64,000 nucleotides of DNA from Haloterrigena gelatinilytica (lineage in GTDB: Archaea; Halobacteriota; Halobacteria; Halobacteriales; Natrialbaceae): contig NZ_JABUQZ010000001.1 of the NCBI RefSeq assembly GCF_013342145.1, positions 248,001-312,000 of the forward strand. Reading direction: 5' to 3'. The position numbers and the translations under genes were made by a program. Positions 40,842-49,897 of the stretch are shown here, in pieces. Position 1 is the first letter of the stretch. Each line of letters opens with the position of its first letter. The notes under the pieces are model-generated. The model saw only the letters and a list, made by a program, of their open reading frames with translations. It was not told the origin of the DNA and made no database searches.

Positions 40842-41228
40842 TCACAGCGAGTCGCCGCCGCCCTCGCCGAGCGACCCCTGTTTCTCCTCGTCGAGACTCG
40901 AGAGGTCGCGCTCGGCGTTGGCCTCGTTGGGACTTCCGGCCTCGCCGGTGACCTCGCCGTAGACCGCCTCGCGGACCTCTTCGGCGGTGTCGAACTGCTC
41001 GCCGGCCAGGCGGTCGAAGACGCTGCCCAGCGACTCCGTCTCGTTGGGCATGTCGATCGCCTCGTTGGCGTACTCCGAGGCGAGCTCCTCGCTCGTGACC
41101 GGATACTCGAGTTCGCCGAGGTCGCGGCCGACGTCCTCGAGGATCGACTCGGTCGTCTCGGCCCGCCGAGATTTCCGCCGTTCGGCGCTGTCCTGTGCCC
41201 GGTCGCGGCTGGGACCGTCCTCGCTCAT
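40842..41228 (-). CDS. conserved haloarchaeal DUF5789-like protein
   Basis: A 128-residue acidic protein beginning MSEDGPSRDRAQDSAERRKS. The core is a small helical region resembling DUF5789: LEDVGRDLGELEYPVTSEEL, NEAIDMPNETESLGSVFDRL and DTAEEVREAVYGEVTG. The tail is Gly/Ser-rich. The function is unknown. It lies on the minus strand 90 bases upstream of the aIF2-beta start and may be co-transcribed with it. The family assignment rests on the pattern of the core only. Confidence 0.68.
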   Translation of the reverse strand: MSEDGPSRDRAQDSAERRKSRRAETTESILEDVGRDLGELEYPVTSEELASEYANEAIDMPNETESLGSVFDRLAGEQFDTAEEVREAVYGEVTGEAGSPNEANAERDLSSLDEEKQGSLGEGGGDSL

Positions 41229-41381
41229 ACGCCGTGCTACCGTCGGCCGAGTGAAAAACGGCCGGCCGGCGATCGCCTGTGGTCGTCGGGATCGTTCCGT
41301 TGTTACAGCCGTGACAACTGTGTTGTCGTTACGATTGTCCTCGCAGAGGATACTTTGTGCCCCTCTCGAGAGAGACGACGC

Positions 41382-41558
41382 ATGCCTGAGGAGAATCGAC
41401 GAACGATCGCGATGTGCGAAGAGTGCGGCGCCCTCTACGCGGCATTCGAGATCACCGCCGGCGAGTTTCGACCGATCGGGCAACGGGACGGCTGCCAGTG
41501 CGGATCCACGGACTTCACCCCCGTCGACGACGACGCCTCGGGGCTCTCGCTCGACTGA
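41382..41558 (+). CDS. small zinc-ribbon-like protein
   Basis: A 58-residue protein from ATG at 41382, beginning MPEENRRTIAMCEECGALYA. Two cysteine pairs, CEEC and CQC in RDGCQCGSTDF, make a minimal zinc-ribbon layout. The C-terminus is acidic (DFTPVDDDAS). Haloarchaea have many such one-domain zinc-finger proteins, often of unknown role. A TATA-like TACTTTGT (about 41351-41358) is 24-31 bases upstream. Confidence 0.7.
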   Translation: MPEENRRTIAMCEECGALYAAFEITAGEFRPIGQRDGCQCGSTDFTPVDDDASGLSLD

Positions 41559-41653
41559 ACGGAGGGGCGAGCCGAAGCGATTACCCCTTCTATCCTCCGA
41601 GCGCCCCTCGAGCGTACGTGGAACTTTTCCGGTCAGGCGTCTCTACTGGGTGT

Positions 41654-44600
41654 ATGAGTGAACGAGCGGGGGAACGCGGCGGGGACTTCTGGGACGACGC
41701 GGACGAGACCACCGCTCTCCAGCGCTACCGGACGCTGGTGAACACGATCGACGACGGCCTCTACCAGCTCGACGCCGACGGCACCGTCGTCGCGGTCAAC
41801 GACGTGATCGTCGACCGGACGGGCTACGCGCGCGACGAGCTGATCGGCCACCACGTCTCCCGAATCCTCGACGCAAACGACATCGAGCGTATCGAACGCG
41901 AGATTCAGGAGGGGCTATCGGCCGATCGGGACGCCGCCGGCGTCTTCGAGGTCGCGATCGAGACGGCCGACGGCGATCGCGTCCCGACCGAGCTTCGAGT
42001 GAACCCGCTGCTCGAGGACGGCGAGTTCCGCGGGACGATCGGCGTCGCCCGCGACGTCAGCGATCTGGAACGCAGCCGAGAGCGCGCCGAGACGGCCATG
42101 GAGTCCTACGAGACGATCACCACCGTCCTCGACGAGGCCGACGTTGGCGTCTTCCTCCTCGACGACTCCTTCGACGTCGCTTGGGCCGACGAGACCGCGG
42201 GCGAGTACTTCGGATTCGACCGGGACGCGGTCATCGGTCGCGACAAGCGCGAGCTGATCGACGAGACGATCCGCCACCGCGTCGCCGACGGCGACGCCTT
42301 CGCCGACACCGTCCTCGCGACCTACGAGGACAACAGCTACGACGAGCGCTTCGACTGTCGCGTCACGGCCGGTTCCGACGGTGGGGAACGCTGGCTCGAG
42401 CACCGGAGCCGACCGATCGAGTCCGGCCGGTACGCCGGCGGGCGGATCGAACTCTACTACGACGTCACCGACCGACACCGCCGGGCCACCCAGTTGCGGC
42501 GGCTCAACGTAGCCGTCAGCGAGTGGCTCGAGGAGTCCTCGCGCGAGGGAGTCGCCGAGCGGGCCACGGATCACCTCCGGGACATCCTCGGGATGACGCT
42601 CAACGGGATCTACCTCTACGACGACGACGCGACGGCGCTCAGACCCGCGAGTTGGACGGACGCGACCGAGCGACTGCTCGGCGACCTGCCGACGTTCGAA
42701 CCGAACGAGGGGGTCGCCTGGCACGTCTTCGAGTCGGGCGAACCGGCGTTCTACGCCGACGTGAGCGAGGCGCCGAACGCGTACGATCCGGACACGCCGA
42801 TCGGCAGCGAGATGGTCCTGCCGATCGGGGATCACGGCGTCGCCTTCATCAGCTCCGCGGAGCGCGGCGCCTTCGACGAGGGCGACCGGATGCTCGCGCA
42901 GGTCGTCGCCTCGAGCCTCGAGGCGACCTTCGATCGGCTCCGCCACGAGCGCCGCCTCGAGCGCGAGCGGGATCTGATCGACCGGATTCTCGATACCATT
43001 CCCGTGGGCGGCTTCGTGCTCGACGCCGACGGAGAGATCACGCGGATCAACGACCGCGCCGCCGAGCTCTTCGGGGTCGAGGAGCCGGAATCGTTCTCCC
43101 CGGAGGACGGGCTGCTCTACGACGAGGACGGTCGGCGGCTGTCGGTCGAGGAGTACCCGTCGTCCCGGGCGCTCGAGACCGGAGAACCGATCTACGACCG
43201 CGTGTTGCAGGTCGAACGCCCGGGCGGGGACGAGGACGGGGAGCGACGCTGGCTGTCGATCAGCGCCGCCCCGATCGCCGACGACGGGGCGACCGATCGC
43301 GTCGTCACGGCCGCGGAGGACGTCACCGACCTCAAGGAGCGCGAACGGGCCCTCGAGAGCGAACTTCGCGAGGTGTTCGGACGGGTCTCGGACGCGTTTT
43401 ACGCGGTCGACGAGGAGTACCGGTTCACGCACGTCAACGAGCGCGCGGCGGAGCTCCTCGGGGTCCCCGAGGACGAACTGCTGGGTCGGCGCCTCGGGGA
43501 GGTCTACTCGGAGACGGCGGAGCTCGAGCAGGTGCGAGACCGCTTCGACGAGGCGATGGAAACGCAGGAATCGACCGGGCTGGAACACTACTCGGACCTG
43601 CTCGGGTTCTGGATCGAGGCGACCGTCTATCCCTCCGAGAGCGGCGTCTCGGTCTACTTCCGCGACGTCACCGAGCGCAAGGAGCGCGAGCAGGAACTCC
43701 GGGAGAGCGAGGCGAAGTTCCGGACCCTCGCGGAAAATCTCGACGAGATCGTCTGGATGTCGACGCCCGACGCCGAGGAGATACTGTACATCAACCCGAT
43801 CTACGAGGACGTCTGGGGCCGGAACCGCGACTCGCTCTACGACGACCCGCACTCGTTCCTCGAGGCGATCCACCCGGACGACCGAGCGCGGGTTCGGGAG
43901 GCCTACGCGGCCCTGCCCGAGACCGAGTACGACGAGGAGTTCCGCGTCGTCCGGCCGGACGGCTCCGTCCGGTGGGTCCACGCCCAGGCCGTACCGGTCC
44001 GCAACGACGGCGAGATCGTCCGCATCGTCGGGGTCGCCGCCGACATCACCGACCGCCGGGAGTACCGGCGCAAACTCGAGACGAGCGAGCGGCGCCACCG
44101 GACGCTCGTCGAGAACTTCCCGGACGGCGCGGTCGCGCTCTACGACGAGGATCTCGAGTACACCGCCATCGGCGGCCAGTACTTCGACGAGGTCGGTATC
44201 GACCCCGACGAGCGGCTCGGAAACAACGTCTCCGAGGTGTATCCGGACCGCCTCGTCGCGGAACTCGAACCGGAGTTTCGCGCCGCGTTCGACGGCGAGG
44301 AACGCGAGTTCGAAGTCGAACTCAACGACCGCTATCTGCGCGTGCACGTCGTCCCCGTCGAGAACGCGGCCGGCGAGATCTACGCGGGGATGATCGTCGC
44401 CCAGGACATCACCGAGCGCCGGGCGTACCGGCGCAAACTCGAGGAGTCAAACGAGCGCCTCCAGCAGTTCGCCTACGCCGTCTCCCACGACCTCCAGGAG
44501 CCCCTGCGGATGATCACGAGCTACCTCCAGTTGCTCGAGTCGCGGTACGAGGACGAACTGGACGAGGACGCCGCGGAGTTCATCGACTTCGCGGTCGACG

Positions 44601-45205
44601 GCGCCGACCGGATGAAGGCGATGATCGAGGGCCTCCTCGAGTACTCTCGGGTCACCACCCGCGGGGACCCCCTCGAGCCGGTCGACCTCGAACGGGTCGT
44701 CGACGAGGCCCTCGCCGATCTGCAGTTCCGGATCGAGGACGAGAACGCCGAGATCGAGACCGAGTCCCTCCCCCGCGTCGAGGGCGATATCAATCAGCTC
44801 CGGCAGGTGTTCCAGAACCTCTTGGACAACGCCATCGAGTACAGCGGCGACGAGCCGCCGCGGATCGAGATCACCGCCGAGCGCCGCGAGTCCGGCCACG
44901 CGGCCGCGGACGGGCCGGCCGAGCCGCAGCCTCGAGCGGAGGGTATCGCCGCGGAGAGCGACGACGAGTGGGTGATCTCGGTCGCGGACGAGGGGATCGG
45001 AATCGATCCGGAAGACGCCGACCGCATCTTCGAGGTGTTCGAGCGGTTGCACACCCGCGAGGAACACGCGGGGACGGGGATCGGCCTGGCGCTCTGTCAG
45101 CGAATCGTCGAGCGCCACGGCGGCGAGATCTGGATCGACTCCGAGCCCGGTGAGGGCGCGACGTTTTCGTTTACGCTGCCGGCTGTCGACGAGAGCGACG
45201 AGTGA
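41654..45205 (+). CDS. multi-PAS/GAF sensor histidine kinase
   Basis: An 1183-residue soluble sensor kinase. By eye the order is PAS (about 22-140), PAS (150-275), GAF (285-430), four further PAS domains (about 440-555, 570-685, 690-805, 815-925), HisKA and HATPase. The phosphorylated His is His945 in AYAVSHDLQEPLRM. The ATP-binding N box is LLDNAIEYSGDEP, and G boxes are ADEGIGI and GTGIGLALCQRIVERHGG. An insert with GPAEPQPRAEGIAAES (about 1080-1100) splits the ATPase domain. The start at 41654 follows a TATA-like element (41625-41632) and a leaderless spacing. No response regulator gene is adjacent. A close paralogue follows. Confidence 0.92.
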   Translation: MSERAGERGGDFWDDADETTALQRYRTLVNTIDDGLYQLDADGTVVAVNDVIVDRTGYARDELIGHHVSRILDANDIERIEREIQEGLSADRDAAGVFEVAIETADGDRVPTELRVNPLLEDGEFRGTIGVARDVSDLERSRERAETAMESYETITTVLDEADVGVFLLDDSFDVAWADETAGEYFGFDRDAVIGRDKRELIDETIRHRVADGDAFADTVLATYEDNSYDERFDCRVTAGSDGGERWLEHRSRPIESGRYAGGRIELYYDVTDRHRRATQLRRLNVAVSEWLEESSREGVAERATDHLRDILGMTLNGIYLYDDDATALRPASWTDATERLLGDLPTFEPNEGVAWHVFESGEPAFYADVSEAPNAYDPDTPIGSEMVLPIGDHGVAFISSAERGAFDEGDRMLAQVVASSLEATFDRLRHERRLERERDLIDRILDTIPVGGFVLDADGEITRINDRAAELFGVEEPESFSPEDGLLYDEDGRRLSVEEYPSSRALETGEPIYDRVLQVERPGGDEDGERRWLSISAAPIADDGATDRVVTAAEDVTDLKERERALESELREVFGRVSDAFYAVDEEYRFTHVNERAAELLGVPEDELLGRRLGEVYSETAELEQVRDRFDEAMETQESTGLEHYSDLLGFWIEATVYPSESGVSVYFRDVTERKEREQELRESEAKFRTLAENLDEIVWMSTPDAEEILYINPIYEDVWGRNRDSLYDDPHSFLEAIHPDDRARVREAYAALPETEYDEEFRVVRPDGSVRWVHAQAVPVRNDGEIVRIVGVAADITDRREYRRKLETSERRHRTLVENFPDGAVALYDEDLEYTAIGGQYFDEVGIDPDERLGNNVSEVYPDRLVAELEPEFRAAFDGEEREFEVELNDRYLRVHVVPVENAAGEIYAGMIVAQDITERRAYRRKLEESNERLQQFAYAVSHDLQEPLRMITSYLQLLESRYEDELDEDAAEFIDFAVDGADRMKAMIEGLLEYSRVTTRGDPLEPVDLERVVDEALADLQFRIEDENAEIETESLPRVEGDINQLRQVFQNLLDNAIEYSGDEPPRIEITAERRESGHAAADGPAEPQPRAEGIAAESDDEWVISVADEGIGIDPEDADRIFEVFERLHTREEHAGTGIGLALCQRIVERHGGEIWIDSEPGEGATFSFTLPAVDESDE

Positions 45206-45311
45206 ACGCCGGCAGGCGGTTCGATGGCTCGGCCGGGCCGGACGCGCCACGTCCGTCGGTCGAGCGAATCGCGCGTGACACTTATCCGACCCGCCGGTCA
45301 TTTCCGACTAT

Positions 45312-48300
45312 ATGAGTGAACGAGTGGAGGCCTCCGACGCGGACTGGGGCGGCGACGCGGAGGCGCTCCAGCAGTTTCGAACGCTGGTGGCGACCGTCGA
45401 CGGCGGCGTCTGCCGGCTCGATACTGACAATCGCTTCGTCGCGGTCGACGACGACTTCCGCGAACTGGTCGGCTACGAGCGCGACGAGCTCCGCGGCGAA
45501 CACGTCTCCTTCGTCCTCTCCGAGACCGACAGCGAGCGCCTCGAGGAGCGACTCGCGACGAGCGACCGACGGGGTGAGCCGTTCGATCTCGAGATGACGG
45601 TCCACACGGTCGAGGGCGAATCGATCCCGTGCGAGGTCCGAATCGGGCCGCTGGTCGACGACGGCGAGTTGCAGGGGACCGTCGGCGTCGTCCGGGACGT
45701 CGGCGAGCGACTGCGGCGACGACAGCGCGACCGCGAACTGGAACAGTACCGAGCGATCACGGCGGCGGCCAGCGACGTGATCGTCACGGTCGACGAGGAG
45801 AGCACGATTCGAACGATCAACCCCGCAGTCGAGACCGTCTTCGGCTACGAACCGGACGACCTCGTCGGCGAATCGCTGACGACGCTCATGCCGGACCGAC
45901 TGGTCGACCGGCACTACGAGGCGCTGGCGCGGTATCTGGCGGGCGCCGAACGGACGCTCGACTGGGAGTTCGTCGAACTGCCGGGGGTTCGCGCCGACGG
46001 CACCGAGATCCCGCTGGAAGTCTCGTTCAGCGAGGTCGAGTACGACGACGAGCGATACTTCACCGGCATCATCCGCGACGTCTCCGAGCGAGAGGCCCGT
46101 AAGCGGGAACTCCGGCGGAAGGAGCGACGGTACGCGGCGGTCTTCGAGGACCCGAACATCCTCGTGGGCCTGCTCGAGCCCGACGGGACGGTCCTCGACA
46201 TCAACGGGACGGCCATGGAGTACATCGACGCCGACTTAGAGGACGTGACCGGCGAGCCGTTCTGGGAGACGCCGTGGTGGGGCGAGGGCGACGACGTCGG
46301 GGACGACGTCAAACGGTGGACCGAGCGGGCCGCGGCCGGCGAGTACGTCGACTTCGAGACCGATCTCACTCGCCCCGACGGCCGGCGGTACACCCTGAGC
46401 GGCTACTTCAGGCCCGTCACGAACGACGACGGCGACGTCGTCTCCATTATCGTCTCCGACCGCGACGTCACCGAGCGCGAGGAACGCGAACGCGAACTCG
46501 AACTGTTTCGAACCCTGCTCGATCACTCCACCGACAGCGTGCTGGTGGTCGACCCCGAGACGGGCCGGTATCTCGACGTCAACGACACCGCCTGCGAGCG
46601 GCGGGGGTACTCCCGCTCTGAGTTCCTCGAGCTCACGGTTCCCGATCTCGAGACCGAGATTCCCGATCGCGAGGCGTGGCGGTCGTTCGTCGAGGAGCTG
46701 CGCGCTGAGGGGCGGCTCACCTTCGACGGGGCCCACCGGCGCAAGGACGGTTCCACCTACCCCGTGGAGGTCAACGCCGCCCACGTCGAACTCGACCGGG
46801 AGTACGTCATCGCCGTCGCCCGCGACGTCACCGAGCGCCGCGAGTACGAGCGTAAACTCGAGAAACGCGAGCGACAGCTCTCGACGCTGATTGACAACGT
46901 CCCCGGGATGGTCTACCGCTGTCGCAACGAGCGGGACTGGCCGATGGAGTTCGTCAGCGACGCCTGCGAGTCGCTGACCGGATACGCACCCGACGCGCTC
47001 GAGAGAGGCGACGTGAGCTGGGGCGAGGACGTCATGCTCGATGAGGACCGCCAGAGGACGTACGAAACCGTCCAGCAGGCGGCGGACGAGGCGGAGATCT
47101 TCTCGGAAACGTACCGAATCGAGACCGCCGACGGCGAGCGGCGATGGGTCAGGGACTACGGCCGCAGCGTCGTCGACGACGAGGGGGACTTCGTCGAGGG
47201 AATCATCGCCGACGTCACCGAACGCAAGGAACGCGAGCGCGAACTCGAGCAGTACCGCCGGATCGTGGAGACGATCGACGAGGGGGTCTACGTCCTCGAC
47301 GGCGAGAGGCGGTTCATCACGGTCAACGAGGCGTTCGCGTCGATGCTGGGGACCGACCGGGAGTCGCTGATCGGCACCCACGCGTCGGTCGCGTTCGGCG
47401 AGGACCAGGTCTCGAAGGGCGACGACCTCCAGCGGGAGATCCTCGCGGGCGAGACCGCCGTCGCCGAACTCGAGGAACAACTCCTGACCGACGGCGAGCC
47501 GATCCCGGTCGTGAGTCGGTTTCAGCCGCTGGAGATCGGCGACGGCGTCGGTCGCGTCGGCGTCGTCCGCGACGTCACCGACCGCAACCAGCGCAAACGC
47601 GAACTCGAGCGGTACGCGGAGCAACTCGAGACCCTCTTCGAGGTGCTTCCGGTCGGCGTCGTCGTCGCGGAGGCCGACGGCGAGATCGTCGAGGCCAACG
47701 ACGTCGCCCACGAGATCTGGGGCGGCGACGTCTTCGACGCAGACTCCGTCGACGAGTACGAACGGTATCCGGTGCGGTGGGCCAACTCGGGAGAGCCGGT
47801 CGCCCCCGAAGAGATGACGCTGGCCCGGGTCACCGCCGGTGAGGAGGTTACCGAGCCCGACGTCGTCGAAATCGACGCCGCCGACGGCGCCAAACGGATC
47901 GTCGAACTCGAGGGGATGCCGGTCCGCGACGAGGACGGCACGGTGACCCGCGGGGTCGTCACCATGATCGACGTCACCGAGCGTCGGGAGGCTCAACGTC
48001 GGCTCGCTGAGTCAGAGCGACTCTACCGGACGCTGGCCGAACACTTCCCGAACGGGACGGTCGGCGTTTACGACCACGATCTCCGATACACGCTGGCGGC
48101 CGGCGAGAAGGTCGGCGACCCCGCACCCAGCGCGGACGAGATCGAGGGGACGAGGATGCCGGATCTCTACCCCGACGACGCCGTGGAAGACCTCGAACCG
48201 CTGTTCCGGGCCGCCGTCGAGGACGGCGAGTCCGGCAGCACCCGGGCCGATGTCGTCGGCCGCCACTGGAAGGTGTGGGCGACGCCGCTACGGGACGCCG

Positions 48301-49082
48301 ACGGCGAGATCTTCGCCGGCCTGAGCTTCGCACAGGACATCACCGAGCGGATCGAGCGCGAGCGCCGCCTCGAGGAACTGGTCGAGCGACTCGAGGAGTC
48401 GAACGAGCGCCTCCAGCAGTTCGCCTACGCCGCCAGCCACGACCTGCAGGAGCCCCTGCGGATGGTCTCGAGCTACCTGCAACTGCTCGAGAGTCGGTAC
48501 GGGGACGACCTCGACGAGGACGGGCGGGAGTTCATCGAGTTCGCGGTCGACGGCGCCGACCGCATGCGCGCGATGATCGACGGCCTGCTCGAGTACTCCC
48601 GGGTCGATACGCGAGGCGACCCCCTCGAGCCGGTCGCTCTGGACGACGTGCTCGAGGAGGTCCTCGCCGACCTGCAGTTCACGATCGAGGAGCACGACGC
48701 CGAAATCCACAGTGAGCCGCTGCCCCGCGTCGACGGCGACACCGACCAGTTGCGCCAACTCCTCCAGAACCTGCTGGACAACGCCATCGAGTACAGCGGC
48801 GACGAGCCGCCCCGGATCGAGATTTCCGCCGAGCGCCGCGGCGACGAATGGACGGTTTCGGTCGCAGACGAGGGAATCGGTCTCGAGGCCGAGGATCAGG
48901 AGCGGATCTTCGACGTCTTCCAGCGCCTCCACAGCCGCGACGAACACGCCGGAACCGGAATCGGGCTGGCGCTGTGCGAGCGGATCGTCGAGCGCCACGG
49001 CGGCGAGATCTGGGTCGACGCCGAGCCCGGCGAAGGGGCGACGTTCTCGTTTACGCTGCCGGCGGCCGACGACGCGGCGTAA
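45312..49082 (+). CDS. eight-PAS sensor histidine kinase
   Basis: A 1256-residue kinase with about eight consecutive PAS domains, no GAF, then HisKA (His1043 in AYAASHDLQEPLRM) and HATPase ending GEGATFSFTLPAADDAA. PAS borders are marked by DVTERxxRxREL linkers, for example near residues 255, 395, 515, 640, 760 and 895. The N-terminus (MSERVEASDADWGG, LVATVDGGVCRLD) and kinase core closely match the preceding gene, so the two are tandem paralogues that diverged in sensor content. A TATA-like CTTATCC at 45280-45286 about 29 bases before the ATG implies its own leaderless promoter. The signal and partner are unknown. Confidence 0.92.
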   Translation: MSERVEASDADWGGDAEALQQFRTLVATVDGGVCRLDTDNRFVAVDDDFRELVGYERDELRGEHVSFVLSETDSERLEERLATSDRRGEPFDLEMTVHTVEGESIPCEVRIGPLVDDGELQGTVGVVRDVGERLRRRQRDRELEQYRAITAAASDVIVTVDEESTIRTINPAVETVFGYEPDDLVGESLTTLMPDRLVDRHYEALARYLAGAERTLDWEFVELPGVRADGTEIPLEVSFSEVEYDDERYFTGIIRDVSEREARKRELRRKERRYAAVFEDPNILVGLLEPDGTVLDINGTAMEYIDADLEDVTGEPFWETPWWGEGDDVGDDVKRWTERAAAGEYVDFETDLTRPDGRRYTLSGYFRPVTNDDGDVVSIIVSDRDVTEREERERELELFRTLLDHSTDSVLVVDPETGRYLDVNDTACERRGYSRSEFLELTVPDLETEIPDREAWRSFVEELRAEGRLTFDGAHRRKDGSTYPVEVNAAHVELDREYVIAVARDVTERREYERKLEKRERQLSTLIDNVPGMVYRCRNERDWPMEFVSDACESLTGYAPDALERGDVSWGEDVMLDEDRQRTYETVQQAADEAEIFSETYRIETADGERRWVRDYGRSVVDDEGDFVEGIIADVTERKERERELEQYRRIVETIDEGVYVLDGERRFITVNEAFASMLGTDRESLIGTHASVAFGEDQVSKGDDLQREILAGETAVAELEEQLLTDGEPIPVVSRFQPLEIGDGVGRVGVVRDVTDRNQRKRELERYAEQLETLFEVLPVGVVVAEADGEIVEANDVAHEIWGGDVFDADSVDEYERYPVRWANSGEPVAPEEMTLARVTAGEEVTEPDVVEIDAADGAKRIVELEGMPVRDEDGTVTRGVVTMIDVTERREAQRRLAESERLYRTLAEHFPNGTVGVYDHDLRYTLAAGEKVGDPAPSADEIEGTRMPDLYPDDAVEDLEPLFRAAVEDGESGSTRADVVGRHWKVWATPLRDADGEIFAGLSFAQDITERIERERRLEELVERLEESNERLQQFAYAASHDLQEPLRMVSSYLQLLESRYGDDLDEDGREFIEFAVDGADRMRAMIDGLLEYSRVDTRGDPLEPVALDDVLEEVLADLQFTIEEHDAEIHSEPLPRVDGDTDQLRQLLQNLLDNAIEYSGDEPPRIEISAERRGDEWTVSVADEGIGLEAEDQERIFDVFQRLHSRDEHAGTGIGLALCERIVERHGGEIWVDAEPGEGATFSFTLPAADDAA

Positions 49083-49417
49083 CGCTCTGCCCGTGGATCG
49101 GTTGCGGTTATGTCGGGCCGCCGTCGGACGACGCTCTCGGCCACCGCAGGCCGTCCCGTTACCACCGCCGTCGACATTCGTCCGACGAGTCGAGAACGGA
49201 TCTCGCCGTCGACGGGTGCGGGTCGCGATCGACGACACAGGCGTTCAGGCGACTCCCGTCGAAAGCAAGAGTATGATGCACGCTGGCGACGATCACCTCG
49301 GGATCGGGCAGGCTAGAACCCCCTCTCGAGTTGATGATCTGGAATATTTGGGCACGTTTACTGCTGTGTGTTAACTAGTGTCGTAGAGTTAAAGGGCAAC
49401 GGCTCCTAAGAGGAAAG

Positions 49418-49460
49418 CGGGCTGGAGCGAACCACCACTATCACCTACCACTCCAGCCCG
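49418..49460. other. hairpin with ten-base stem in AT-rich gap
   Basis: CGGGCTGGAG (49418-49427) pairs perfectly with CTCCAGCCCG (49451-49460) around a 23-base loop of CACC/ACT-rich sequence. The flanks are AT-rich, with GTTAACTAG before it and ATATCATTAATAG after it. It could be one end of an IS200/IS605-type element, a small structured RNA or a terminator, but it lies over 330 bases from the nearest gene end. Confidence 0.4.
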
Positions 49461-49522
49461 TTCTACCATTCAATAGACATATCATTAATAGTTCTGCCTA
49501 CTGCTAGCAAGCATCTCGCTAC

Positions 49523-49660
49523 TCACTCGAAGGGGCGACGATCGCAGGCGACGGCGTCGACGTCGCGGCCGCGCTCGCGGTTCCGGGCGACCGTCACCGA
49601 TCCCCCGTGTGCAATCTGTACTCGCGCGAACTGAGAATTCAGTTCGAATTTCACGCTGCT
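49523..49660 (-). pseudogene. possible 3' gene remnant
   Basis: On the minus strand a frame ending in TGA at 49523-49525 reads FARVQIAHGGSVTVARNRER and then GRDVDAVACDRRPFE before the stop, with G/C-rich third positions in its last 30 codons. Further upstream the codon pattern decays and a stop appears at about 49728, with no plausible start. It looks like the tail of a decayed gene, but there is no family recognition and chance cannot be excluded. Confidence 0.22.
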
Positions 49661-49897
49661 CGAGCACACGGCGAACGTGGGAATCGGTCGCTTGACGGGC
49701 GGGATGGACGACGGCGTCCGACCCGCGTGTCATACAGTTCGCGCGCCGAGACGAACTCGGACATCGCTCGCCTCCCTGCCGCCGAGGTCTTCGGGTCGGG
49801 AAACCTGTTCGCACACGCTTTCTGAAACTACCCGACAAGCGGTAAATATCGGGCGCAGACGGAGCGCTTAAGCGACTCTGTTCGGATTGGTGGGAGC

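Larger units (their letters stand above)
49083..49897. other. 815-base intergenic region with remnant features
   Basis: This long gap between the second kinase and the enolase-family gene holds a hairpin at 49418-49460 in an AT-richer stretch (about 49335-49510), and a possible gene 3' remnant on the minus strand at 49523-49660. A TATA-like GCTTAAGC (49866-49873) is 25-32 bases before the next gene. Nothing else is recognisable. Confidence 0.55.

Noticed and set aside
41915-44347. Long minus-strand frame opposite the first sensor kinase
   Set aside because: It is the mirror of a GC-rich coding strand, is rich in Val/Leu/Asp/Arg without motifs, and lies fully within the kinase gene.
49485-49838. 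A 117-codon minus-strand gene in the kinase/enolase gap
   Set aside because: The product is Arg/Ser-rich with no protein-like pattern, and a different frame in the same interval has better codon bias near its end.
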